DNA of 16,508 nt from Chloroflexota bacterium (GCA_023423795.1 JAFAEX010000006.1:1-16508); one strand, 5' to 3'; counted from the stretch's first letter, positions 7,385 through 14,576 are shown. Notes: generated by a model not told the origin, from the letters alone. Translations and numbers: made by a program.

Positions 7385-8598
7385 GACGCCGCTCCGCCGC
7401 CGACGCGGAAGATGGATCCGTTCAGGTCGATCACGTAGACGTTCCCTTCGCTATCCTCGGCAAACGAACTGACGTTGAGCCCGGTCTCGATCGGTTCCGA
7501 CAGGACCCGTTCGCCGGAGGCATCCTGCCCGAGGCCCCAGAGCAGCCCGGTGCAGTAGTCGGCGAACAGGTACACGCCGCCGAGGGACGGCGCCGCCCCG
7601 CCCCGGTACACGTACCCGCCCGTCACCGAGCAACCGAACTCGTGTGTATATTCCGCGACCGGGCCGATGAACGGGGAGGGGTCGCAATCCTCCACGGCGA
7701 AGCAGGCGGTACCCTCCATCACGTTCCAGCCGAGATTGGCGCCGCCCGACGATCCGGCGGGAAGCACGTTGACTTCCTCGATCCAGTTCTGGCCGACATC
7801 GGCGATCCAGAGATCGCCGGTTTCCCGGTCGAAGGAGAACCGCCACGGGTTTCGTAGGCCGGTGGTCCAGATCTCGGGCGCGCCGCCACCGCCGACGAAC
7901 GGATTGTCGGCGGGAATGGCGTAGGGTTCGCCCTCGGTCCGGCCGGAGACGTCGAGGCGAAGCATCTTGCCGAGCAGCGCGTTCGGGTTCTGGCCGTTGT
8001 TGAGCGGGTCGCCGCCAGCACCGCCATCGCCCGTCCCGAGGTAGAGGTAGCCATCCGGCCCGAACGCGATCATCCCGCCGTTGTGGTTGCCGAACGGGTC
8101 GGGGATCGCCAGCAGGATCTCGGCCGACGCCGGGTCGGCGCGGTCGGGATCGTCGGCCGACACCCGGTAGCGGGCGAGCGTGTTGTCGCCGACGCCCTCG
8201 CCGGTCGCCGAATCGATCGCGGTGTAGGCGACGTAGAACTCGCCGTTCTCGGCGAACCGAGGATCGAAGGCGAGGCCCAGCAGGCCCTGCTCGTTGTTGG
8301 CGGTGTTGACCAATTCCCTCACGTCGAGAAACGGCTCGGGCTCGACCGCGCCGTCGCGCAGGATGCGGATGACGCCGCCCTGCTCGACCACGAAGCGTCG
8401 GCCGCTGCCGTCGCCCGGGTCGGCGAGAAAGACGGGCCGCTCGAACCCTTCGGCGACCGGCTCGAGCGTGACCGAAAACGCCAAGGGATCGAACGCGGCG
8501 GGCGTCGCCTGCCCGGCGAGCGCGGGCGCGGCGAACGCCGGCAGGGCGAGGGCCGCGGCAATCCCGCACACGGCGGCGAGTCTTCGCAGGGAACGCAT
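7381..8598 (-). CDS. PQQ-dependent glucose/sorbosone (aldose) dehydrogenase family, exported
   Basis: A secreted six-bladed beta-propeller of the glucose/sorbosone dehydrogenase family (405 aa). It would oxidise aldoses to lactones with PQQ, as in aldose sugar dehydrogenase and soluble GDH. A signal peptide is clear: MRSLRR, a hydrophobic stretch, then PALA before GQ with cleavage near residue 28. Family motifs follow: GFERPVFLADPGDGSGRRF (51-69), EQGLLGLAFDP (103-113), FGNHNGGMIAFGPDGYLYLG (169-188) with the catalytic-type H172, and GLRNPWRFSFD (247-257). Four cysteines lie at 299, 305, 323 and 349 and could form disulfides outside the cytoplasm. The ATG at 8598 is preferred over the ATG at 8610 because GGAG lies 6 bases before it. 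PQQ binding is assumed from the family; no PQQ biosynthesis genes are visible. Confidence 0.9.
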   Translation of the reverse strand: MRSLRRLAAVCGIAAALALPAFAAPALAGQATPAAFDPLAFSVTLEPVAEGFERPVFLADPGDGSGRRFVVEQGGVIRILRDGAVEPEPFLDVRELVNTANNEQGLLGLAFDPRFAENGEFYVAYTAIDSATGEGVGDNTLARYRVSADDPDRADPASAEILLAIPDPFGNHNGGMIAFGPDGYLYLGTGDGGAGGDPLNNGQNPNALLGKMLRLDVSGRTEGEPYAIPADNPFVGGGGAPEIWTTGLRNPWRFSFDRETGDLWIADVGQNWIEEVNVLPAGSSGGANLGWNVMEGTACFAVEDCDPSPFIGPVAEYTHEFGCSVTGGYVYRGGAAPSLGGVYLFADYCTGLLWGLGQDASGERVLSEPIETGLNVSSFAEDSEGNVYVIDLNGSIFRVGGGAAS

Positions 8599-8649
8599 CG
8601 GCGACTCCATCCGGACGGATGACGGCCGCCGGCATACTCCCGGCGACCA

Positions 8650-8679
8650 ACGGTTCGCCGCAACGGTCACACGAACCGT
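8650..8679. promoter_or_regulatory. Inverted repeat in the divergent sugar dehydrogenase/NUDIX region
   Basis: ACGGTTCG (8650-8657) and CGAACCGT (8672-8679) are exact 8-base inverted repeats separated by 14 bases, placed between two divergent genes. This is operator-like geometry, but no regulator is encoded nearby. Confidence 0.3.
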
Positions 8680-8774
8680 GCCGCGAGCGCCACCCCAAAC
8701 GCGGCGGCTGGCATTCGGCGTGCACCTGTCGCCGTCGGGCGCACGCCACGACGGACGAAACAGGGAGATCAGGG

Positions 8775-9218
8775 ATGCCGGATGAGCGGGAGCAGCGACC
8801 GGGCGTTGGCGTAGGGGTGATCGTGCGGCGCGGCGGCCAGGTCCTGCTGACCCGTCGCTCGCACCACGGCGCCGGGAAGTGGGCCGCCCCGGGCGGCTAC
8901 CTCGACCACGGCGAGACGCTGGAAGCCTGCGCGGTCCGGGAGACGCAGGAGGAGACCGGGCTGGAGATCGCCAACGTCGCGTTCCTCGCGGTCGCCAACG
9001 ACCGGTTCCCGGACGGGAAGCACAACGTTACGATCTGGTTCGTTGCCGACGCACCGGATGGCGAGGTCCGGGTGGCCGCCCCGGACGAACTGGACGAGGT
9101 CGGCTGGTTCGCCTGGGATGATTTGCCGGACCACCTCTACGACTCCACCCGGCGGCTCCTGCGCGGCGAAACGCTGCCGCCGAACGTCCTCGCGGCGCTG
9201 GGGATCGACGCGGGCTGA
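8775..9218 (+). CDS. NUDIX hydrolase, MutT/NUDT15-like
   Basis: A 147-aa pyrophosphohydrolase acting on nucleoside-diphosphate-linked substrates, predicted cytosolic. The Nudix box spans residues 41-63: G41, E47, R55-E56, E59-E60, G62-L63, with T57 at the usually aliphatic position; the glutamates bind the metals. GKWAAPGG precedes it and FLAVANDRFPDGKHNVTIWF follows, a pattern close to the NUDT15/MTH2 group that cleaves (d)NTP analogues. The C-terminal DELDEVGWFAWDDLP is also typical. Substrate choice cannot be settled by eye. The ATG at 8775 is chosen because GGGAG lies 7 bases before it and homology begins soon after. It is divergent from the sugar dehydrogenase and convergent with the secreted His/Cys protein. 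Confidence 0.92.
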   Translation: MPDEREQRPGVGVGVIVRRGGQVLLTRRSHHGAGKWAAPGGYLDHGETLEACAVRETQEETGLEIANVAFLAVANDRFPDGKHNVTIWFVADAPDGEVRVAAPDELDEVGWFAWDDLPDHLYDSTRRLLRGETLPPNVLAALGIDAG

Positions 9219-9283
9219 ACCGCCGCCCGCGCTACGCGGGACGCACCTATCGCCGCCTCGTCGCCTCGTGCCGCGACGCACGC

Positions 9284-9307
9284 GGTCCTTTGACAGGCTC
9301 GGGTTCC
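9284..9307. repeat. Dispersed repeat, degenerate half copy
   Basis: The minus-strand reading ACCCGAGCCTGTCAAAGGACC matches half of the repeat core CCCGAGCCTGTCGAGGGATC seen elsewhere in the window. No opposing arm is visible. It lies just past the NUDIX stop. Confidence 0.5.
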
Positions 9308-9334
9308 CGACATCGCCGCAGGGCGCCGTGCAAC

Positions 9335-9370
9335 GGCGAAGGCCGCCCCGCCATCGGGACGGCCTTCGCC
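9335..9370. terminator. Long hairpin between convergent genes, possible bidirectional terminator
   Basis: GGCGAAGGCCG (9335-9345) and CGGCCTTCGCC (9360-9370) form a perfect 11-bp stem, extended by CCCG/CGGG after a one-base mismatch. It lies between the convergent NUDIX and secreted-protein genes, 20 bases past the latter's stop. Neither strand has a T-run, so efficient intrinsic termination is uncertain. Confidence 0.5.
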
Positions 9371-9390
9371 ATCAGGGATCATGTCGCCGG

Positions 9391-9996
9391 TCAGGCCGAC
9401 GGGGTGCCCTCGGCCATCGCTTCGCCGCCAGCGCCGTCTGCCGCGCCCGAGCCGGTCTGGGACAGGTAGACGACCACGTTGGTGGAGCCATCGGGGTCGC
9501 CGCTGATGAGGCCGACGCCGGTGTAGCCGGAGCCGTTCAACTCGCGCAACCCGAAGTAGAGCGTGTCGCCCTGCTGGATGCCGCCGATTTCGCCACAGGC
9601 GATGTAATTGCCGATGTTCTCCTCGCTCTCGTGCACGTTGATGACGTGCTCGCCGGAGAGGATGTCCTCGAGCGAGGCGTCGAGTTGGGTGATCGACACG
9701 AAGGCCGGGAGTGCCAGTTCGGAGCCGACCGCGCCGCCGCCGGTCTCTTCGGCCATCGGGGTCGCGTCGGACTGCGGCACGCCGACGTTGGAGAGCGGGA
9801 AGACCACGTCGCCGATTTCGTCGCAGGTGCCGGTGTGGATGTGGGCCGGGTGGGATTGGCCGCCCGCCGCTTCCATCGTCGCCGCCGGGGTTGCCTCCGG
9901 AGACGCATCCTGCGCCACCGCCGCGGCGCCGGTCATGGCAAGTCCGATGGCGGCCACCGCCGCACCCGCCCGCATTCCGCTCATCGTCATGGCCAT
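9391..9996 (-). CDS. Secreted His/Cys-containing protein of unknown function
   Basis: A 201-aa exported protein. The N terminus has a short hydrophobic segment ending AAAVA before QD, so cleavage is expected near residue 28, then an Ala/Pro/Thr-rich linker. The folded part carries HPAHIHTGTC (49-58), INVHESEENIGNYIACG (119-135) and a beta-rich stretch LYFGLRELNGSGYTGVGLI. H49, H52, H54, C58, H117, H122 and C134 could form a metal site and/or a disulfide. This resembles secreted superoxide-dismutase-like or CHRD-like beta proteins, but I cannot assign a family with certainty. The ATG at 9996 has AGGAGG 8 bases upstream. Codons 3, 5 and 8 are also Met. The C terminus is Gly/Ala-rich. It is divergent from the SDR gene. 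Confidence 0.8.
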   Translation of the reverse strand: MAMTMSGMRAGAAVAAIGLAMTGAAAVAQDASPEATPAATMEAAGGQSHPAHIHTGTCDEIGDVVFPLSNVGVPQSDATPMAEETGGGAVGSELALPAFVSITQLDASLEDILSGEHVINVHESEENIGNYIACGEIGGIQQGDTLYFGLRELNGSGYTGVGLISGDPDGSTNVVVYLSQTGSGAADGAGGEAMAEGTPSA

Positions 9997-10187
9997 GTTC
10001 GCTTCCTCCTCGTCGGTCCCCGGGCCAACGGTCGCCCCGGCACGGCTCCGGGCCGCGCTGGCCGTAGTGCAATTCCGTTGCCATGCGGGCACGCGAGGGC
10101 CGCGACCGGCACGCGGTTTGCGTCTGATGTCCATTGCCGGCCCCGGTGCGCGACCGCGGCCGGCGAACGGGCGCCACGGAGTCGAAC

Positions 10188-11189
10188 ATGGGCAGGACGG
10201 TCGGCGAGCAAGTCATCGTCATCACGGGCGGTTCGAGCGGCATCGGTCGGGCAACGGCGCTGGAAGCGGCGCGGCGCGGCGCCAGGGTCGCCATCGCGGC
10301 CCGCGGGGAGGAGGCGCTTGCCTCGGCCCACGACGAGATCGCCCACGTCGGCGGCGAGGTGCTGTCCGCAGTGCTGGACGTGGCCGACCCCGAGGCCGTT
10401 GACGCCTTCGCCGAGGATGTCGCCGCGCGCTGGGGCCGCATCGATACCTGGGTGAACGCCGCCGCGGTGTCCGTCTACGGCGAATTCGCGGACATCCCGC
10501 CTGCGGAGTTCCAGCGCGTTCTGCTGGTGGACATCGTCGGCACCGCCAACGGCTGCCGGGCCGCGATCGCCCGTATGCGGCAACAGGAGGAAGGCGGCAC
10601 GATCGTCAACATCTCGTCGGGCCTCGGGGACCGTACCGTCCCGCTCCAGAGCGCGTACAGCGCCGCCAAGTCCGCGGTGAACGGCCTCAGCGAGTCCCTA
10701 CGCATGGAACTCGAGCACGCCGGGCTGCCGATTCGGGTAACGGTCGTCAAGCCGGCGTCGATCGACACGCCGTTCTTCGGCCACGCGCGCTCGCACATGG
10801 ACGCCGAACCGGCGCCGGTGCCGCCGGTCTACGACCCATCGGTCGCGGCGGAAGCAATCCTGTACGCCGCCGGGCATCCCGTGCGGGATCTGCCGGTCGG
10901 CGGCGCCTCGGCGGTGCTGGGCATCCTCGAAGGGCTCGCGCCGCGGACGCTGGATCGCCAACTTCGGGTCGCGGCGTATCCGTTGCAGAAGGGCGATACA
11001 ATCGACGGCAGGCCTCGCCCAGACAACCTGTGGGCGGGATCGCCGGGACCGGGCTCGGTGCGGGGAGGGCACGCCGGCCGCCGGTTCAGCCTCTACACCG
11101 CGCTGCGGATCAACCCGGCAGCACGGCGGGCGGCCATCGCTGCGGCGGCGCTGGCCGGATTCGTTGCCGCCCGCCGCACCGGCGGCTGA
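10188..11189 (+). CDS. SDR family oxidoreductase with C-terminal extension
   Basis: A classical short-chain dehydrogenase (333 aa) using NAD(P)H. TGGSSGIG (13-20) is the dinucleotide motif, VNAAAVS (89-95) corresponds to the NAG-type motif, and S143/S144 with Y157-x3-K161 form the catalytic triad. The catalytic domain ends near residue 250. A tail of about 80 residues follows, with a Gly/Arg-rich stretch and a terminal AAIAAAALAGFVAARR segment that could be a short membrane anchor. The substrate is unknown. The ATG at 10188 has GGAG 6 bases upstream; the in-frame extension back to 10134 is not conserved-looking. It is followed after 48 bases by the PRC-barrel-like gene and is probably co-transcribed with it. 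Confidence 0.9.
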   Translation: MGRTVGEQVIVITGGSSGIGRATALEAARRGARVAIAARGEEALASAHDEIAHVGGEVLSAVLDVADPEAVDAFAEDVAARWGRIDTWVNAAAVSVYGEFADIPPAEFQRVLLVDIVGTANGCRAAIARMRQQEEGGTIVNISSGLGDRTVPLQSAYSAAKSAVNGLSESLRMELEHAGLPIRVTVVKPASIDTPFFGHARSHMDAEPAPVPPVYDPSVAAEAILYAAGHPVRDLPVGGASAVLGILEGLAPRTLDRQLRVAAYPLQKGDTIDGRPRPDNLWAGSPGPGSVRGGHAGRRFSLYTALRINPAARRAAIAAAALAGFVAARRTGG

Positions 11190-11237
11190 ACCCGGCCAAC
11201 CGCGGCCGGGCACGCGTTCGCAACGGAGGGAACGGAG

Positions 11238-11696
11238 ATGACTGACCGCGACCAGACCAATCAGCCGGCCGCGGCCGGCGGCGACTGGCTCTCGATGTCG
11301 AACGACAACACGGCGTCCGGGCGCGCGTCCGACCCGGTCAACCCGGGGCCGATTTCGCTGATCGCCACGGGGATGCGCGTGGTAGATGCCGCCGGCCAGG
11401 AAATCGGCAAGGTAGACGAAGTACGGATGGGCGACCCCGGCGCGGTGACCTCCCGCGAACCCGGCTTCACCGACGGCGACACCGCCATCGACGAGATCGG
11501 CCGGGCGATCTTCGGCGTCGGTTCCCGCCTGCCCGGCCCGGTTCGGGAGACCCTGCTGCGAATCGGGTACATCCGCATCGACGGCAAGGGCTGGCTGTTC
11601 GACAAGGACCACTACGCCGCCTCGGACCAGATCGCGCGGGTCGAAGGCGACGTCGTGCATCTCTCCGTCGCCGAGGACGTGCTGCCCGACGCCTAG
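11238..11696 (+). CDS. PRC-barrel-like / DUF2171-type protein
   Basis: A soluble 152-aa protein. After a polar N-terminal tail of about 38 residues comes ISLIATGMRVVDAAGQEIGK (39-58), the opening beta strands of a PRC-barrel-like fold. The matching C-terminal part GYIRIDGKGWLFDKDHY with QIARVEGDVVHLSV closes the barrel. Such proteins are stress-associated or bind RNA or membranes, and no catalysis is expected. The role here is unknown. The ATG at 11238 follows GGAGGG and GGAG repeats in the leader, so initiation is well supported. The SDR gene lies upstream; a dispersed inverted repeat lies immediately downstream. Confidence 0.75.
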   Translation: MTDRDQTNQPAAAGGDWLSMSNDNTASGRASDPVNPGPISLIATGMRVVDAAGQEIGKVDEVRMGDPGAVTSREPGFTDGDTAIDEIGRAIFGVGSRLPGPVRETLLRIGYIRIDGKGWLFDKDHYAASDQIARVEGDVVHLSVAEDVLPDA

Positions 11697-11709
11697 GCCA
11701 CCGGTCGGT

Positions 11710-11813
11710 GCCAGCAAACCCGTCATCCCGAGCCTGTTCAGGGATATCGTCTGTCTCCCACCCGGAGTCGCGACGAGATCCCTGAACAGGTCCGCGATGA
11801 CGGGTTTGCTGGC
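11710..11813. repeat. Dispersed inverted repeat, copy 2 (extended arms)
   Basis: The arms 11710-11751 and 11772-11813 match as inverted repeats at 38 of 42 positions. The core GTCATCCCGAGCCTGTTCAGGG is shared with the other copies; the outer 12 bases, GCCAGCAAACCC, are mirrored here but absent from the others. It lies between the PRC-barrel-like gene and the PhnP-like gene. Confidence 0.85.
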
Positions 11814-11851
11814 GCAGCCGATCCGCATTCGGTTCGGCGACACTGGGCCGC

Positions 11852-11857
11852 TATACT
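11852..11857 (+). promoter_or_regulatory. -10 box implying a leaderless PhnP-like mRNA
   Basis: TATACT ends 9 bases before the ATG at 11867, and the intervening GCGGGCGAT offers no proper SD. A weak TTCGGT lies 18 bases upstream as a possible -35. Confidence 0.5.
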
Positions 11858-11866
11858 GCGGGCGAT

Positions 11867-12640
11867 ATGCCCGAACTGACCTTCCTCGGCACCGGCACCT
11901 CGAACGGCGTTCCGATGATCGGGTGCCGGTGCCCCGTCTGCACCTCCAGCGACCCGAGAGACACGCGCACCCGCTCGTCGGCCATCGTCCGGCTGGGCGA
12001 GAACGTGGTGCTCATCGACACGGCAACCGAACTGCGGATGCAGGCGCTGCGGCTCGGGCTGGACCGGGTGGACGCGATCCTGATGACCCACCCGCACGCC
12101 GACCACACCGGCGGGTTCGACGACCTCCGTAGGTTCAACGAACTGGGCAACAAGCACCTTCCGGTCTATGCCGACCCCGGCACCGCCTCCGTCCTGCGCG
12201 AGCGCTACGCCTACACGTTCGTGGATCAGTACCCGTTCTACGGCGGCAAGCCGGACTTGATTCTCCACGAGGTGGACGGACCGTTCGACCTGTTTGGGCA
12301 AGAGGTCGTCCCGATCCCGGTCATGCACGGCCGATTGCCGATCCTCGGCTACCGCTTCGGCGATCTCGCCTACGTGACAGACGCGAAGGTGGTGCCGGAC
12401 GAGTCGCTCGCGCTGCTTAGGGGCGTGGACACGCTGGTGCTCAACGCCCTGCGCGAGCGCCCGCACCCGACCCATCTCAGCGTCGGCGAGGCGCTGGACG
12501 TCATCGAGCAGATCGGCCCGCGGCAGGCGTTCCTGACCCACGTTTCGCACGAGAACTCGCACGCCGACCTGGAAGCGTTGCTGCCGCCGCACGTCCGCGT
12601 GGCCTACGACGGGCTGTCGGTCTGCTCTCGTCAGCCATGA
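11867..12640 (+). CDS. Metallo-beta-lactamase-fold hydrolase, PhnP-like
   Basis: A 257-aa metal-dependent phosphodiesterase of the PhnP group, whose characterised member hydrolyses phosphoribosyl 1,2-cyclic phosphate. The N terminus GTGTSNGVPMIGC with CRCPVC is typical, the cysteines 20, 22 and 25 forming a structural zinc site. THPHADH (74-80) gives metal ligands H75, H77, D79 and H80. H154 (MHGRLPILGYRF), D172 (YVTDAK) and H225/H228 complete the site. No other phn gene is present, so a role in cyclic-phosphate clean-up rather than phosphonate breakdown is reasonable. RtcB elsewhere in the window also acts on cyclic phosphates, but a link is speculation. It is preceded by a -10 box and no SD. 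Confidence 0.9.
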   Translation: MPELTFLGTGTSNGVPMIGCRCPVCTSSDPRDTRTRSSAIVRLGENVVLIDTATELRMQALRLGLDRVDAILMTHPHADHTGGFDDLRRFNELGNKHLPVYADPGTASVLRERYAYTFVDQYPFYGGKPDLILHEVDGPFDLFGQEVVPIPVMHGRLPILGYRFGDLAYVTDAKVVPDESLALLRGVDTLVLNALRERPHPTHLSVGEALDVIEQIGPRQAFLTHVSHENSHADLEALLPPHVRVAYDGLSVCSRQP

Positions 12641-12666
12641 AGCAAGCCGGGGCTGGGGACCGGGTT

Positions 12667-12675
12667 TGTTATCAT
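12667..12675 (+). promoter_or_regulatory. Extended -10 promoter for the lipid operon
   Basis: TGTTATCAT is an extended -10 element (TGn then TATCAT) placed 27 bases after the PhnP-like stop. No -35 is needed for this type. Transcription near 12682 would give a leader of about 130 bases containing the 20-codon ORF. Confidence 0.5.
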
Positions 12676-12756
12676 CGGCGCGAACGCACCGTCGCCGCCG
12701 GGGACGGTTGCCGCCCGCACGGGCCGGCGCTCCGGCGCGCTGCCCGGGAGGTACAG

Positions 12757-12819
12757 GTGCCGCCCCGCCACGCCGATCCGCCGGTCCGCCCGGGAACCAC
12801 CGCACGAGGCCAACGGTGA
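12757..12819 (+). CDS. 20-codon leader ORF coupled to the glycosyltransferase
   Basis: A GTG at 12757 preceded by GGGAGG (12746-12751) with a 5-base spacer opens a frame of 20 codons, VPPRHADPPVRPGTTARGQR. Its TGA (12817-12819) overlaps the glycosyltransferase GTG (12816-12818) as GTGA. The peptide is Pro/Arg-rich with no recognisable function. The arrangement fits translational coupling or control of the downstream gene by ribosomes on the leader. It could be chance in GC-rich DNA. Confidence 0.4.
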   Translation: MPPRHADPPVRPGTTARGQR

Positions 12820-13955
12820 AGATCGCCCTCGTGTCGCCCTACGACTTCGCCCACCCGGGAGGGGTTTCCGAGCACATCGCCCACCTTCGGGACGAGTTTC
12901 GGGAATCCGGTCACGACGTCACGGTGATGGCGCCGCGGGCGCGCAAGGGCGGCCTGGAGGAAGCGCCGGGCTTCTACGGCATCGGCCGCACGGTGGCGAT
13001 CCCGAGCAACGGCAGCACCGCCCGGCTGACGTTCGACGTCACGCTCTACGCCGCCGTAAAGGCGCTGATGAAGCGTGAGCGGTTCGACGTCGTGCACGTC
13101 CACGAGCCGCTGGTGCCCGCCCTCCCCTACATGGTGCTGCTGAACTCGAACGCGGTGAACGTCGGCACGTTCCACGCCTACCGTTCGTCGAGCACCTGGT
13201 ACACCGCGCTCCGGCCCTACTGGAACCTGCTGCTGTCGCGGCTGGACGCCCGGATCGCCGTGTCGGAGCCGGCGCGGGAGTTCGTCTCGCAGTACTTCGA
13301 GGGCAATTACGAGATCGTGCCGAACGGGATCGACGTCGGGCGCTTTGCCGATGTCGAGCCGGCGCACCGGCGACACGACGGGCCGAACATCCTGTTCGTC
13401 GGCCGCTTCACCGAGCCGCGCAAGGGGTTCAAATACCTGTTGCGGGCGATGCCGATGGTGCAGCAGCAGTTCCCCGACGCCCGATTGACTGTGGTCGGCA
13501 CCGGCAAGGTGGAGAAGTTCTCCGGCCTGATGGAGCGCTACCGGGTCACCGGCGTGGATTTCATCGGGTTCGTGCCGCCGGAGGAGTTGCCGCGATACTA
13601 TGCCGGGTGCGACGTGTTCTGCGCGCCTTCGATCGAGCGCGAGAGTTTCGGCATCGTGCTGCTCGAGGCGATGGCCGCCGGGCGTCCGGTGGTGGCCGGC
13701 GACAACCCCGGCTACGCCAGCGTGATGACCAACGGGCGCGAGGGCCTGCTGGTGCCGCCCAAGGACCCGCAGGCGCTGGCGCTCGCGTTGGTCCGGCTGA
13801 TCGCCGATGGCGGTCTGCGCCGCTCGATGGGCGCGGCCGGGCACGTCACGGCGGCCCAGTACGACTGGCCGTTGCTAGCGCAACGGATGCTCGATATCTA
13901 CGACCGGGCGGCCCGCGGCGCCGCGTACGCGCCCCGCCAGCGGGGCATCGGCTGA
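12816..13955 (+). CDS. GT4-family glycosyltransferase, PimA-like
   Basis: A membrane-associated GT-B glycosyltransferase (379 aa) resembling phosphatidylinositol mannosyltransferase PimA, which moves mannose from GDP-mannose to the inositol of PI. The N-terminal domain opens KIALVSPYDFAHPGGVSEHI with the glycine loop GGV (15-17), and TFHAYR (118-123) carries the acceptor-side histidine H120. The C-terminal domain has VPNGIDVGRF, FVGRFTEPRKG (194-204) with R197 and K203 for the nucleotide diphosphate, and the EX7E pair E276/E284 in ERESFGIVLLEA. The GTG start at 12816 has GAGG 6 bases upstream and overlaps the leader ORF stop. The PIP-synthase-like gene 15 bases downstream supports a phosphoinositide-lipid role. 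Other GT4 lipid glycosyltransferases are the alternative. Confidence 0.88.
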   Translation: MKIALVSPYDFAHPGGVSEHIAHLRDEFRESGHDVTVMAPRARKGGLEEAPGFYGIGRTVAIPSNGSTARLTFDVTLYAAVKALMKRERFDVVHVHEPLVPALPYMVLLNSNAVNVGTFHAYRSSSTWYTALRPYWNLLLSRLDARIAVSEPAREFVSQYFEGNYEIVPNGIDVGRFADVEPAHRRHDGPNILFVGRFTEPRKGFKYLLRAMPMVQQQFPDARLTVVGTGKVEKFSGLMERYRVTGVDFIGFVPPEELPRYYAGCDVFCAPSIERESFGIVLLEAMAAGRPVVAGDNPGYASVMTNGREGLLVPPKDPQALALALVRLIADGGLRRSMGAAGHVTAAQYDWPLLAQRMLDIYDRAARGAAYAPRQRGIG

Positions 13956-13970
13956 GCGGAGAACGGTCGG

Positions 13971-14576
13971 TTGCTTTCCGAACGCTTCGGGCCCCGCATC
14001 CGCGGGTGGATGCTCCATGTCGGTCGCGTGCTCGCGGGCTGGGGCATCTCCCCCAACCTGCTGACCGTCCTCGGGTTGCTCCTCAACGCCGGGGTGGCCG
14101 CGGTCATCGCCGTCGGTCATCCCCAGCTCGGTGGCGTGCTGCTCCTGGTGGCGAGCGGGTTCGACATGCTCGACGGCGCCGTCGCCCGCGCCGACGGCCG
14201 GGTGACCCGGTTCGGCGGCTTCCTCGATTCCACGCTCGACCGCTATTCCGAGATCGTCGTCTTCCTCGGGCTGCTCGTCTACCTGCTGGGCACGCCCGAC
14301 GCGCGAATCGGCAGCATCCTCGTCTTCGTCGCGGCGGCCGGCGCGCTGATGATCTCCTATGCACGCGCCCGGGCCGAAGCGGCCGGGGTGAGCGCGTCGG
14401 TCGGCATCCTGCCCCGGCCGGAGCGTGTGATCCTGCTGGCGGTCTGCCTCATCATCGGCAAGCCGCTGATCGCGTTGTGGGTGCTGGCGATCCTCACCCA
14501 TGTCACTGCGGCGATGCGGATCGTCCACGTCTGGCAGGTCAGCGAGCGCGAACCGGCGCCGGTGGAACGACCGTGA
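13971..14576 (+). CDS. CDP-alcohol phosphatidyltransferase, PIP-synthase-like
   Basis: A multi-pass inner-membrane enzyme (201 aa, about six hydrophobic segments) that joins a CDP-activated lipid to an alcohol. The family motif D-x2-DG-x2-AR-x8-G-x3-D-x3-D is complete: D65, D68-G69, A72-R73, G82, D86, D90. ISYARARAEAAG (128-139) and RPERVILL (149-156) match the inositol-phosphate-using branch (phosphatidylinositol phosphate synthase); there the mycobacterial lysine in SYIKARAEA is replaced by Arg132. PG-phosphate synthase is the main alternative. The TTG start at 13971 is favoured over the ATG at 14010 because the N-terminal SERFGPRIRG segment is usual for the family and GGAG lies 9 bases upstream. 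The TGA overlaps the next gene's GTG. Confidence 0.88.
   Translation: MLSERFGPRIRGWMLHVGRVLAGWGISPNLLTVLGLLLNAGVAAVIAVGHPQLGGVLLLVASGFDMLDGAVARADGRVTRFGGFLDSTLDRYSEIVVFLGLLVYLLGTPDARIGSILVFVAAAGALMISYARARAEAAGVSASVGILPRPERVILLAVCLIIGKPLIALWVLAILTHVTAAMRIVHVWQVSEREPAPVERP

Noticed and set aside
9137..10441. Minus-strand frame of 434 codons
   Set aside because: It runs across the NUDIX 3' end, the terminator hairpin, the secreted-protein gene and the SDR 5' end. Its composition is that of a shadow frame.
12672..13844. Minus-strand frame of 390 codons
   Set aside because: Antisense shadow of the PimA-like gene; His/Arg/Gln-rich with no recognisable fold.
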